This document shows positions 1-7,427 of a stretch of DNA of 36,645 bases, piece after piece. The notes under the pieces are model-generated. The model was not told the DNA's origin, searched no databases, and saw only the letters and a program-made list of their open reading frames with translations. The position numbers were made by a program, and so were the translations under genes. This DNA comes from Alphaproteobacteria bacterium (GTDB taxonomy: Bacteria; Pseudomonadota; Alphaproteobacteria; Rhizobiales; JAJRRF01): contig JAJRRF010000270.1 of NCBI GenBank assembly GCA_024279735.1, positions 1-36,645 on the forward strand, read 5' to 3'. How positions within the stretch are numbered: the first letter of the stretch is position 1; every line of letters begins with the position of its first letter.

Positions 1-22
1 ACGAAAATCCAACGAACACCTG

Positions 23-55
23 CTCAAAACCTTTTCTTCCATGTTAGGTTTTGAG
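23..55. repeat. 10-bp inverted repeat (hairpin)
   Basis: CTCAAAACCT at 23-32 is the exact reverse complement of AGGTTTTGAG at 46-55, with a 13-nt loop. There is no T-run on either side, so it is not a convincing terminator. It may belong to something outside the window. Bases 1-150 show no supported gene. Confidence 0.45.
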
Positions 56-153
56 TTGAACTCCATTAAATCACAACCTGAATTCAAGAAGCTGTGTAAC
101 TACGGGACTATAGCAGCATGAAACTGTCCAAACTATTGATCATATGCACTGAT

Positions 154-175
154 AAAAGCACTTCAGGAAAAGTGC
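154..175 (-). terminator. Rho-independent terminator of the DUF922 gene
   Basis: Read on the minus strand, GCACTT and AAGTGC form a 6-bp stem around a 6-nt loop, followed directly by TTTT (154-157). It lies about 30 bases beyond the stop codon of the minus-strand DUF922 gene, the right place for its terminator. Confidence 0.55.
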
Positions 176-204
176 ATCGCGGTTTCTGTTGCTGTACCCA
201 TTAT

Positions 205-771
205 TCAGCACGGGTCAAGCCGCACCCCTTCACTCTGTCCTGAAAAGGTGCGCCTGTCATAGTCGGCCTGCCAGTGATGGGTGCGCCGGGCTGCGGCTTC
301 CATGGCAGCGTCGAGCTGGACATGCATCTGGGGGCAGCTAAAGTGCGGCCTGACCCGTTCCAGTGCTTTCTCAATGTCAGTCTGCATGGTAATATAGCGG
401 TTCTTGTGATTGGTCTCATGCCTGACCAGTGCGTCCCTCATGGTTTTCCATCTTTTTTGCAGGCAATTTCTACCCTGGTTCTTGTTGATCCAGCGCGGCA
501 GGGTCATGATGATGCTGACGGTCACACGCAGGGAGCGGATATGGCATAATCCGTCTGCGGCACTCATCAGTCTGGCATTATAGTGGTAACGGGCCTTGGT
601 TACAGCCCAGACATTTCTGCCAATGGCCTGTGAAAACGGGCCGTTCTGCCCCATTTGCCTGATCAGTTGCTGTGCGCTGAAACCATAGACAGGGTAGTCT
701 TGCTGCACGAAACTGGCACTGTGGGCAGGGACACTCAGCAACAACAGGACAGTCAGGAAGGCACGGTGCAT
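205..771 (-). CDS. Secreted DUF922-type putative zinc protease
   Basis: The 188-residue product starts with a clear signal peptide (about residues 1-18, hydrophobic core LTVLLLLSVPAHS, cleavage after an Ala/Ser-rich end) and should be periplasmic. The centre carries the zincin motif HETNH within VRHETNHKNRY, which fits the DUF922 family, described as predicted secreted Zn-dependent proteases. Several cysteines in the mature part allow for disulfides. The ATG at 771 has GGAG about 9 bases upstream on the minus strand, and a hairpin with a T-run follows the stop. It is a single gene with no operon partner visible. Substrate and activity are unknown; the protease role rests on the motif and family resemblance. 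Confidence 0.75.
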   Translation of the reverse strand: MHRAFLTVLLLLSVPAHSASFVQQDYPVYGFSAQQLIRQMGQNGPFSQAIGRNVWAVTKARYHYNARLMSAADGLCHIRSLRVTVSIIMTLPRWINKNQGRNCLQKRWKTMRDALVRHETNHKNRYITMQTDIEKALERVRPHFSCPQMHVQLDAAMEAAARRTHHWQADYDRRTFSGQSEGVRLDPC

Positions 772-1276
772 TATTGGGTCTCCAGTGATGCAAATAAAAA
801 AACATTATAGGGCAGTCATGAGTTGGTGACCAGAAGTTTGCCTGGGACTGTAAATATTATAAGCTGTTGTCCTTCAGTATTTCTGACGGCACACGTAACG
901 CTACCAATATGTCAGGTATGAATGGCCTGCCCCTGGCCAGCTTTACGGTCAGGGCAGGGGAACAGGAATTTTGCGGTGTCCCCAGGGTAAGGGTTTGTCC
1001 TTGGGCTTTCTTTGCGGGAATGAGGATGTTTCCCGTTCCCCACGTTCATGTCAAACTTTGCCACCTAAAAATCATAGTACACGACTAATTTGCATAAGAC
1101 ATTGAAAAAGCGTTAAGATTTTCTGATTTGTTTCACGACATAATGAGGAAATCTGATGAAACACTTGATCAATGCCCTGCAAGGTTTGAAAACAAGCTGG
1201 GGAGTTACGAAAAAACATGAATTGATTCACCCTGATTAACCCCCATTTAAACAAAAAACTTGAAATGGGGATAAAA
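772..1276. other. Non-coding region with candidate structured RNA
   Basis: No convincing gene lies in these about 500 bases. Short ORFs are present on both strands, but none has a ribosome site or recognisable family. The stretch 926-1035 contains three consecutive stem-loops (separate entry). Around 1200-1240, a stretch with ATGAATTGA followed by CACCCTGATT loosely resembles the right end of the 333-bp element at 19935-20267, so part of the gap may be an old repeat. Confidence 0.4.
926..1035. ncRNA. Candidate structured RNA: three tandem stem-loops
   Basis: Stem 1 pairs 926-938 with 947-958: 12 bp, one bulged C, one G-U pair and an 8-nt loop. Stem 2 pairs 981-987 (CCCAGGG) with 999-1005 (CCTTGGG), an 11-nt loop. 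Stem 3 pairs 1015-1020 (CGGGAA) with 1030-1035 (TTCCCG), a 9-nt loop. The segment is GC-rich compared with the AT-rich flanks. No known RNA family was recognised and neither promoter nor strand can be assigned. A decayed gene or REP-like repeat would look similar, so the RNA call is tentative. Confidence 0.3.
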
Positions 1277-1447
1277 ATGCCATACTATGCTTATACTCAT
1301 AATGAGCAAAACCATGAATATGTGTTGTTATCAGGTCTTTTAAGAAAGGATTGGGCTGACAGGGCAGTGTTGGTTTTGTTAGGATATGACAAGGATCACT
1401 TTGGTCGTCCTAAAGTTGTCCAAATGTTTGGATATAGTGATAAGTGA
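1277..1447 (+). CDS. Small hypothetical protein
   Basis: This is an ORF of 56 codons (60 if the ATG at 1265 is used). I prefer the ATG at 1277 because a GGGG tract lies 6 bases upstream, and the upstream ATG overlaps that tract. The product is short, soluble and aromatic-rich (PYYAYTHNEQNHEYVLL...), with no signal peptide or membrane segment. A good terminator follows at 1466-1492, which supports it being a real expressed unit. Base composition is AT-rich compared with nadA, like the unknown gene at 2795, suggesting foreign or fast-evolving origin. I recognise no family, so no function is proposed. Confidence 0.5.
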   Translation: MPYYAYTHNEQNHEYVLLSGLLRKDWADRAVLVLLGYDKDHFGRPKVVQMFGYSDK

Positions 1448-1465
1448 TAAGTGAATGTAAATTCT

Positions 1466-1492
1466 AGGCCGGTTTGAAAATCGGTCTTTTTT
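1466..1492 (+). terminator. Rho-independent terminator after the small ORF
   Basis: GGCCGGTTT (1467-1475) pairs with AAATCGGTC (1478-1486), with two G-U pairs and an outer A-T pair, followed by six T residues (1487-1492). It separates the small ORF from the nadA promoter region. Confidence 0.75.
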
Positions 1493-1502
1493 AAGGTCTC
1501 TC

Positions 1503-1523
1503 TTATACTCATATAGAGTATAA
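1503..1523. promoter_or_regulatory. Candidate operator upstream of nadA (perfect palindrome)
   Basis: TTATACTC and GAGTATAA are perfect 8-bp inverted arms around ATATA. The site is about 90 bases upstream of the nadA start. Its right arm overlaps a possible -10 box, TATAAC at 1519-1524, so a bound protein would block transcription. Alphaproteobacteria have a dedicated NAD-synthesis repressor, NadQ. Whether this matches the NadQ motif is my inference and was not checked. The same palindrome was not seen in front of nadB. Confidence 0.6.
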
Positions 1524-1540
1524 CTAGTTCGTTCCATGAG

Positions 1541-1600
1541 GGGGGCTCAAAACAGGGAAACATGTTTTGCGGTTGCGCAAAACCTCTGAAGCCCTGGGCG
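1541..1600 (+). promoter_or_regulatory. nadA 5' leader with alternative hairpins
   Basis: GTTTTGCG (1564-1571) pairs perfectly with CGCAAAAC (1576-1583) over a GTTG loop. The first six bases of the same arm can instead pair with CAAAAC at 1548-1553, so the two hairpins exclude each other. GGGCT (1543-1547) can pair with AGCCC (1590-1594), enclosing the second hairpin just before the ribosome site at 1602-1607. This resembles an attenuator or translational switch. It does not match the NAD-sensing riboswitch classes that I know of. Confidence 0.4.
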
Positions 1601-1614
1601 TAAGGAGAAAGATT

Positions 1615-2724
1615 ATGGTTTTGGTTATGGATAATACTGCAACTGTTGATTTGCCTAGCTGTGAACTGTCAAGGGCAGAGAGGGCAAGTGCTGCCTTCAG
1701 GCAGAAAGTGAAAAATTACGCTCCAGAGATTGAGCTGGACTATACGCCTGCCATCGCTCGGGAAATGCGCCCGCTCTATAACAAGCTGAAATCCCTGTTC
1801 TCTGAGCAGGAATGGGCGGTTCATGCGCCTTATATAAAGGCGATTAATGAGCTGAAAAAACAGCGTAATGCAGTCATTCTGGCGCATAACTATATGACCC
1901 CTGAAATCTTTCACGGTGTATCTGACTTTGCGGGCGACAGTCTGGCACTGGCCAAGGAAGCAGCCAGGTCTGATGCCAAGGTGATTGTCCAGTGCGGTGT
2001 GCATTTTATGGCTGAGACCTCTAAAATCCTCAGTCCTGAAAAAACTGTACTTATTCCTGACAGTAAGGCGGGCTGTTCTTTGGCCGAAGCCATTACCGCT
2101 CAGGATGTGCGTGACTTGCGCAAGCAATATCCTGGTGTGCCAATTGTCAGCTATGTCAATACCTCTGCCGCAGTGAAGGCGGAAGTTGATATTTGCTGTA
2201 CCTCTGCCAACGCCGTCCAGATTGTGGAATCCATGAACGCGCCGCGTGTGTTGCTGGTGCCTGACAAATATCTGGCTGAAAATGTCAACAACCAGACTGA
2301 TGTTGAGGTCATTCCGTTTGAGGGCCGCTGTGAGGTGCATGAGCAGTTTACTGCGCCGATTATCCGCTCTTTCCGTAACGCCGAGCCGGATATGAAGGTG
2401 ATTGCCCATCCGGAATGCCCTGCCGAAGTGCTGGAAGAGGCCGATTTTACAGGCTCTACAGGCGGCATGATTGATTGGGTGAAGGACAATCAGCCTGAAA
2501 AGGTGATGCTGGTGACAGAATGCTCCATGAGTGACAATGTAGCGGTCGAAAACCCAAATGTTGAGTTTATCCGCCCCTGTAACCTGTGTCCCTATATGAA
2601 GATGATCACTTTGCCCAAAATCCTGGACAGCTTGCTGTTCATGAAGGAAGAGGTTTTCGTTGATCCTGCCATTTCTGCCAAGGCCTTGCGCTCTGTGCAG
2701 CGCATGATTGATGTGAAAATCTAG
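1615..2724 (+). CDS. nadA: Quinolinate synthase NadA
   Basis: NadA condenses iminoaspartate with dihydroxyacetone phosphate to quinolinate, the second step of de novo NAD synthesis, using an oxygen-sensitive 4Fe-4S cluster. The ORF could open at a TTG at 1567, but the ATG at 1615 has AAGGAG 7 bases upstream, so 369 residues is the likely length. Family signatures are ILAHNYMTPEI, the CGVHFMAETSKIL segment (C127), CCTSANA (C194/C195) and the C-terminal CNLCPYMKMITL (C322, C325). C127, one of C194/C195 and one of C322/C325 are the probable cluster ligands. It heads the NAD block with nadB and nadC downstream, but an unrelated gene separates it from nadB. Control is suggested by the palindrome at 1503-1523 and the structured leader. 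Confidence 0.96.
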   Translation: MVLVMDNTATVDLPSCELSRAERASAAFRQKVKNYAPEIELDYTPAIAREMRPLYNKLKSLFSEQEWAVHAPYIKAINELKKQRNAVILAHNYMTPEIFHGVSDFAGDSLALAKEAARSDAKVIVQCGVHFMAETSKILSPEKTVLIPDSKAGCSLAEAITAQDVRDLRKQYPGVPIVSYVNTSAAVKAEVDICCTSANAVQIVESMNAPRVLLVPDKYLAENVNNQTDVEVIPFEGRCEVHEQFTAPIIRSFRNAEPDMKVIAHPECPAEVLEEADFTGSTGGMIDWVKDNQPEKVMLVTECSMSDNVAVENPNVEFIRPCNLCPYMKMITLPKILDSLLFMKEEVFVDPAISAKALRSVQRMIDVKI

Positions 2725-2794
2725 TGTTCATTCATCTCTGCCAAATCCTCAGTGGCCAGGTGTTGCTGAGTGATATGGGCCGGGAGATATTGAT

Positions 2795-3355
2795 ATGGAG
2801 GAATGGAATGGTATGGGACTTTATGAAAGATTTTTTAGAAAGATTCTAGACTTTTCGAGCCAAGGTTGGAAACCAAACCAAGTTATCAAATTATTGGAGG
2901 GTAAGCGTGATAAAAGGGAAAAGGATTATGCTTACCGTAAACATATTGGTCAGTGGCGTTGTTTAACACGTTCTGGGTCTTTGGGCTATAGCATGACAGG
3001 GACTGCTGACCATGTAACCCGTATTGGTTTTAGTAACATGGTTTATGGAAGCCCAGGTAAAGATTTTACAGATCCTGGCTTCCATAAATATTTTTATAAA
3101 AGAGCCAAGAGGTTAACACAAAAACTCACTGGTCAAGAGATACCAAAACAAGTCGCAGCTGATATCCTTTCACTCCAATTGGAAGAGGCAACCGAGAGAA
3201 ATCCTTTTAGGTTTTCGAGTTTTGGTAAGGGGGCAGAGGATTTACAATGTGGGTTTTCGTTTCGCGTGGTTTCAGCTCCTATACATATGCATAACCCAGG
3301 GTATTCTGTTTATTTTGATGTTTTGTGCCCTGATCTTGCCCGAAAACAGGGATGA
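2795..3355 (+). CDS. Hypothetical protein inserted between nadA and nadB
   Basis: This ORF of 186 codons has GGGAG about 9 bases before the ATG at 2795; an in-frame ATG at 2813 with GGAGG upstream is an alternative. The product is basic, soluble and without signal peptide or membrane span. It has a conserved-looking core, GQWRCLTRSGSLGYSMTG, then VYGSPGKDFTDPGF and a Lys/Arg-rich helix. Codon use is clearly more AT-rich than in nadA or nadB (many AAA, TTT, GGT and TTA codons). It starts 70 bases after nadA and sits in the same direction, so it could be co-transcribed. I do not recognise a family. Its position and composition suggest acquired DNA rather than a NAD enzyme. Confidence 0.65.
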   Translation: MEEWNGMGLYERFFRKILDFSSQGWKPNQVIKLLEGKRDKREKDYAYRKHIGQWRCLTRSGSLGYSMTGTADHVTRIGFSNMVYGSPGKDFTDPGFHKYFYKRAKRLTQKLTGQEIPKQVAADILSLQLEEATERNPFRFSSFGKGAEDLQCGFSFRVVSAPIHMHNPGYSVYFDVLCPDLARKQG

Positions 3356-3507
3356 AAACTGTTCAGGATAATTCATTCGCAGGTGTAGTTCGGGGTTAGC
3401 GCAGATAACTGCTTATTTTTCCCGTGGATATTTTATCCCATTTATTTCATCTATGAATTAGGCTAATGCTCTATCCAAATGTGTAGTGCAAAGCGGAAGG
3501 TGTTGTT

Positions 3508-5217
3508 ATGGTTCAGGTTCAGCGCGCCCCCAAAACGGGCAAAATGAAAACATTTCGCTCTGACCTGGTCATTATTGGCGGCGGCCTGGCAGGGCTTTAC
3601 ACTGCCCTGAAACTTGCGCCGCTTCCTGTCACTGTCGTTATGAGTAGTCCTCTTGGAGAAGGCACAGCCAGCCTGCTTGCCCAGGGTGGGATTGCTGCGG
3701 CTATGGGGGAGGATGACAGCCCTGCCTGTCATGTTGAAGATACCAAAAAGGCAGGTGGCAGGCTGGTCGATGAAAAGATTGCCTGCCTGACAGCCAGGGG
3801 AGCGCGTCAGCATATTGAGACCCTGTTGGAATATGGTGTCCCGTTTGATCATGACAGTAACAATGCCCTGAAGCTGACCCGCGAGGCGGCCCATTCCAAA
3901 AAACGTATTGTCCATGTGATGGGTGACAGTGCCGGCAAGGCCATTATGGCAGCCCTTATTGACAAGGTGCGCCAGACCCCTTCCATCAGGATCGTTGACA
4001 ATGCCATTGCCCGAAAATTCAGGACAAGTGGCCAGCAGGTGACAGGGGTTTACCTGTGGCCCAATGATGAGGAAAACCATGATGGGGATGCGCCTGCAAA
4101 GGTCTTGCTCAAGACAAAGGCTGTGGTGCTGGCAACAGGCGGCATTGGCGGGCTGTTTTCCAAGACCACCAATCCGCTTGGCGCAAATGGCGAGGCTCTG
4201 GCGATGGCGGCCCGGGCCGGGGCAGTGATTGCAGATGCCGAATTTGTCCAGTTTCACCCTACCGCGATTGATGCAGGTAAAGACCCTGTGCCGCTGGCAA
4301 CCGAGGCCTTGCGCGGTGAGGGTGCGCATTTGGTGAATAATACAGCTACGCGCTTTATGTTAGAGATACATCAGGACGCTGAATTGGCACCGCGTGACAT
4401 TGTGGCCCGCGCAGTGTTTAGGGAGATCCAAGAAGGACATGGTGCTTTTCTGGATTGTCGCACCACGATTCCTGACTTTGCGAAGCATTTTCCGTCTGTC
4501 TTTCAACATTGCCAGGATATGGGACTTGACCCTGCCCATGACCTGATCCCTGTTGCGCCGGCGGTGCATTACCATATGGGCGGGGTCTTTACCGATGCAC
4601 TGGGGCGGACAACCCTGAACGGCCTGTGGGCTTGCGGCGAGGCGGCTTCTACAGGACTTCATGGCGCAAACAGGTTGGCCTCCAATTCCCTGCTGGAGGC
4701 GATGGTTTTTGCTGGCAGGGTGGCTGATGACATCAGGAGACAGTATCCAGATCAATATCTTACCAGTGCAGCTTTGCCACGTAACTTGTTTGTCAGGATG
4801 GGAGAGAATGACAACTTGAATGATGACAAGAGGCTTGGGGCACAGGAAAAACGGGACACTATATTGAAAATCAGGACGTTGATGTATAGTGCAGCAGGCC
4901 TGATACGTAATGGGGAAGATCTGGCAAAAGCCTTGATCCAATTGGCAGATATTGGTGAACGTCACAGCACTGACATGACGGTTACCAATATGGTTTGCGC
5001 AGGGCAGTTTATTTTGGCCGGAGCCTGGCAACGTGAGGAAAGCAGGGGCGGTCATTTTCGCTCAGACTTTCCAAAGACAGGGGAGAGTATGACCAGGCAT
5101 ACCTATCTGACATTGAAACAGATGAAACGCCTGCTTGATAAAATCCTGAAAAATAATGGAAGAGATAAGGGCGATGCCATTCCTGAAACGCCCCTCAGAC
5201 TGGTAGCGAGCCAATGA
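3508..5217 (+). CDS. nadB: L-aspartate oxidase NadB
   Basis: NadB is an FAD enzyme that oxidises L-aspartate to iminoaspartate, feeding NadA. The 569-residue length fits the family. The N-terminal dinucleotide fold is seen in VIIGGGLAGLYTALKLA (about residues 18-34). Further flavoprotein signatures are QGGIAAAMGEDDSP, the EFVQFHPTA segment, VAPAVHYHMGGV and the FAD-contacting GLHGANRLASNSLLEA. The helical C-terminal domain typical of the succinate dehydrogenase/fumarate reductase flavoprotein group follows. The ATG at 3508 has GGAAGG upstream; an ATG at 3544 is a less likely alternative. The stop overlaps the nadC start by 4 bases (ATGA), showing translational coupling. Confidence 0.96.
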   Translation: MVQVQRAPKTGKMKTFRSDLVIIGGGLAGLYTALKLAPLPVTVVMSSPLGEGTASLLAQGGIAAAMGEDDSPACHVEDTKKAGGRLVDEKIACLTARGARQHIETLLEYGVPFDHDSNNALKLTREAAHSKKRIVHVMGDSAGKAIMAALIDKVRQTPSIRIVDNAIARKFRTSGQQVTGVYLWPNDEENHDGDAPAKVLLKTKAVVLATGGIGGLFSKTTNPLGANGEALAMAARAGAVIADAEFVQFHPTAIDAGKDPVPLATEALRGEGAHLVNNTATRFMLEIHQDAELAPRDIVARAVFREIQEGHGAFLDCRTTIPDFAKHFPSVFQHCQDMGLDPAHDLIPVAPAVHYHMGGVFTDALGRTTLNGLWACGEAASTGLHGANRLASNSLLEAMVFAGRVADDIRRQYPDQYLTSAALPRNLFVRMGENDNLNDDKRLGAQEKRDTILKIRTLMYSAAGLIRNGEDLAKALIQLADIGERHSTDMTVTNMVCAGQFILAGAWQREESRGGHFRSDFPKTGESMTRHTYLTLKQMKRLLDKILKNNGRDKGDAIPETPLRLVASQ

Positions 5218-6080
5218 GCAAACAAAATAATTTAGCCCTGTTGCCTGAATATGAAGTCAGGCAAAGCGTCAGCAATGCCCTGGGCGAAGATTTGGGCATG
5301 GTCGGGGACATTACTTCCCAGTTGACCATACCAGCTGACATGGAGGCCAGTGTTGTCATAAACAGCCGTGAAAACGGGGTGCTGGCAGGGATGCAATATG
5401 CCCGCGCCGCCTTTGACGTGATTGACAGCAGCCTCGAGTTTGAACAGCTGAAACAGGATGGTGACGCGCTAGGGGCAGGGGACATTATTGCCAGGGTGTC
5501 AGGTAATGCCAGGAATTTGCTGACAGCTGAACGCGTCGCTCTCAATTTTTTGGGGCATATGAGCGGGATAGCCAGCAAGACAGCCCTGTTTGTCAAGGCT
5601 GTGGCAGGGACAAGGGCAAAGATTGCTGACACCCGCAAGACCACGCCAGGACTGCGGATGGCAGAAAAATTCGCGGTCAAGGCAGGGGGCGGGGTCAATC
5701 ACCGCTTTGGCCTGGGGGATGCGGTGCTGGTGAAAGATAACCATATTGCGATAGCGGGCGGCATTGATGCTGCGCTGAAAACGGTGGTTGCCAATGCGGG
5801 ACATATGCGCAAGATTGAGGTTGAGGTGGATACACTGGAGCAGCTGGAACAGGTGCTGGCTTACGGGATTGATACTGTGCTGCTGGATAACATGCCCCCT
5901 GAAATATTGAAGAAGGCTGTGGCTATGATTGATGGACGGGTCTTGGCGGAAGCCTCAGGCGGCGTGAATCTGGGCAGTGTGGCGGCGATTGCTGCAACAG
6001 GCGTTGACCTGATTTCAGTCGGGGCGCTGACCCATTCTTCCGCGACCCTGGATATTGGCCTGGATTTTCATCGGGGTTAG
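5214..6080 (+). CDS. nadC: Nicotinate-nucleotide pyrophosphorylase NadC
   Basis: NadC (quinolinate phosphoribosyltransferase) joins quinolinate and PRPP with decarboxylation to give nicotinate mononucleotide. The 288-residue length is normal. Recognisable active-site segments are ADTRKTTPGLR, the Lys of LVKDNHIAIAGG, EVEVDTLEQLEQ, VLLDNM and the phosphate-binding EASGGVNL near the C-terminus. The start overlaps the nadB stop by ATGA, so both are surely made from one message. It ends only 4 bases before the stop of the convergent repeat protein gene at 6085, leaving no room for a separate terminator. Confidence 0.96.
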   Translation: MSKQNNLALLPEYEVRQSVSNALGEDLGMVGDITSQLTIPADMEASVVINSRENGVLAGMQYARAAFDVIDSSLEFEQLKQDGDALGAGDIIARVSGNARNLLTAERVALNFLGHMSGIASKTALFVKAVAGTRAKIADTRKTTPGLRMAEKFAVKAGGGVNHRFGLGDAVLVKDNHIAIAGGIDAALKTVVANAGHMRKIEVEVDTLEQLEQVLAYGIDTVLLDNMPPEILKKAVAMIDGRVLAEASGGVNLGSVAAIAATGVDLISVGALTHSSATLDIGLDFHRG

Positions 6081-6084
6081 GTCG

Positions 6085-7047
6085 TTACCGCTTGTTGTCC
6101 AAAGCTGTGATAATTTCTGTGAACAGTTTTTTGGCATTGCCATAATCCCTTTCAAAACAGTAGGCGGCAAGGGTTTTGCGCTTTTTCCTTAACATTTCAA
6201 GCGGCTTGGCGGTCAGTCCTGACTGGTTGATGGCCTTGAAGAGGTAAGTATAGGCCTGGCGGCAATTTTTAGTGTTGTAGTGTTCGGCCTGCCGTTTCAG
6301 TTCGGGATCTATTTCATCATTCAGAAATGTTGCATAGTCACCCAGAACGCTTTGGTACTGACGCTCTGCCTTGGCAAACTTCTTTTGTTTGCACAGGCCA
6401 AAAATTTCCTTGGTGCTTTTCCTGATCCACACCCTCATGCGCCCAGACAGTTTCTTCTTGTTCAGGCGTTTGTTCAAATTTCTGATCTTGTTGCGACAGC
6501 CAATTATGGACTTGAAATTGGCAAGCTGTGCCACCTTTTTTTCCTGCACTTGTTTCAGGACATGTAGCAGCCTTTTATGGTCTTTCAGAGCCTTGCCAAA
6601 TTGCTTCAGGCGGCAATTGTTTTGCATGTTAAGGCCAATATTCTTGAGGGTCTGGCGATCCTGCGCTGACAAACTGCTGTCCTGCATTTCATTGCGGTGG
6701 GATGCCAGTTCCTGAAGGCATTTATCAATCCCGCCAACCTTCTGGTCATGGGGAGGCATCATTGTCGGCTTGTTAGTCAGCATGACAGATGCCTTCATTT
6801 TTTCCAGTAGGTCATGGGCTGATGCAAACCTCTTTTGCTGGCACAGGACAGACACCTTGCCAGCTCCTTTTCTGAGCTGGTAAACCTGGCGTTCAGAGGG
6901 GGCATGACTTGCAATCAGCTTGCCTAGCGTTGCCAGTTGCCGCAAGCATTCTCCCCTGCTTTGTGATACCTTGTCAGCGGTGTCATTGGCACTGGCCAGA
7001 ACAGATGCACAAAGGAGATATATTATGGCTGTAAATATTGTTTTCAT
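6085..7047 (-). CDS. Secreted protein of four C-x34-C helical repeats
   Basis: I start it at the ATG at 7047 (320 residues) because a signal peptide, MKTIFTAIIYLLCASVLASA, begins there with a GGGGG tract upstream; the longer ORF opens at 7074. The mature protein has exactly eight cysteines in four pairs, each pair spaced C-x34-C: C34/C69, C110/C145, C184/C219 and C262/C297. After the second Cys of every unit comes x4-[FY]-x2-A (CQQKRFASA, CRLKQFGKA, CKQKKFAKA, CFERDYGNA). Unit period is 74-78 residues. Helix-forming, Lys/Arg/Gln-rich sequence dominates, suggesting disulfide-stapled helical hairpins in the periplasm. I do not recognise the family and propose no function. It is convergent with nadC. 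Confidence 0.8.
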   Translation of the reverse strand: MKTIFTAIIYLLCASVLASANDTADKVSQSRGECLRQLATLGKLIASHAPSERQVYQLRKGAGKVSVLCQQKRFASAHDLLEKMKASVMLTNKPTMMPPHDQKVGGIDKCLQELASHRNEMQDSSLSAQDRQTLKNIGLNMQNNCRLKQFGKALKDHKRLLHVLKQVQEKKVAQLANFKSIIGCRNKIRNLNKRLNKKKLSGRMRVWIRKSTKEIFGLCKQKKFAKAERQYQSVLGDYATFLNDEIDPELKRQAEHYNTKNCRQAYTYLFKAINQSGLTAKPLEMLRKKRKTLAAYCFERDYGNAKKLFTEIITALDNKR

Positions 7048-7093
7048 GAAAGTCAGCCCCCAATGCGTGACCAAATAATACCATAGGGCAAAT

Positions 7094-7236
7094 AGACCTC
7101 TTGCATAACCTTCTTCCTATGCACCAAATCAACATTATTTTGTCTCCTCAAATGCTCATGTACCCAAGTACACTGCGCTTTTCGTTAACAAAACAATGCC
7201 GCCTTGTCACAAAATAATCGGTTATGCAAGAGGTCT
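7094..7236. mobile_element. 143-bp MITE with perfect 18-bp terminal inverted repeats
   Basis: TAGACCTCTTGCATAACC (7093-7110) and GGTTATGCAAGAGGTCTA (7220-7237) are perfect reverse complements. AAT lies directly outside both AGACC...GGTCT ends (7091-7093 and 7237-7239), a likely 3-bp target duplication. No ORF lies inside. The ends resemble those of IS5-related elements, which I infer to be the mobilising source. The rest of the gap before ftsL (7240-7427) has no gene; TATTAT near 7383 could be a -10 box. Confidence 0.8.
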
Positions 7237-7427
7237 AATGTATAAATAACTCTCATTAATACCAAAGGGGCGGCGCATATCAAGCAAATAAAGTTTTTAG
7301 GCCAATCCTTTCAGAAAATCCTGACAACACCAAGAGACAGATATATTTTAGTGGGGTTTTTATAGTTTTCATAAATCAGGTATATTATAGGGACGAATCA
7401 GTTGCGGACTGCCTTACTTCGTCATGG

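Noticed and set aside
867-1088. 73-codon plus-strand ORF
   Set aside because: No ribosome site, no family resemblance, and the region is better explained by three stem-loops.
3463-4329. 288-codon minus-strand ORF overlapping nadB
   Set aside because: It lies entirely antisense to nadB, which has full family signatures. Its translation is rich in His, Cys and Arg as expected of a shadow frame.
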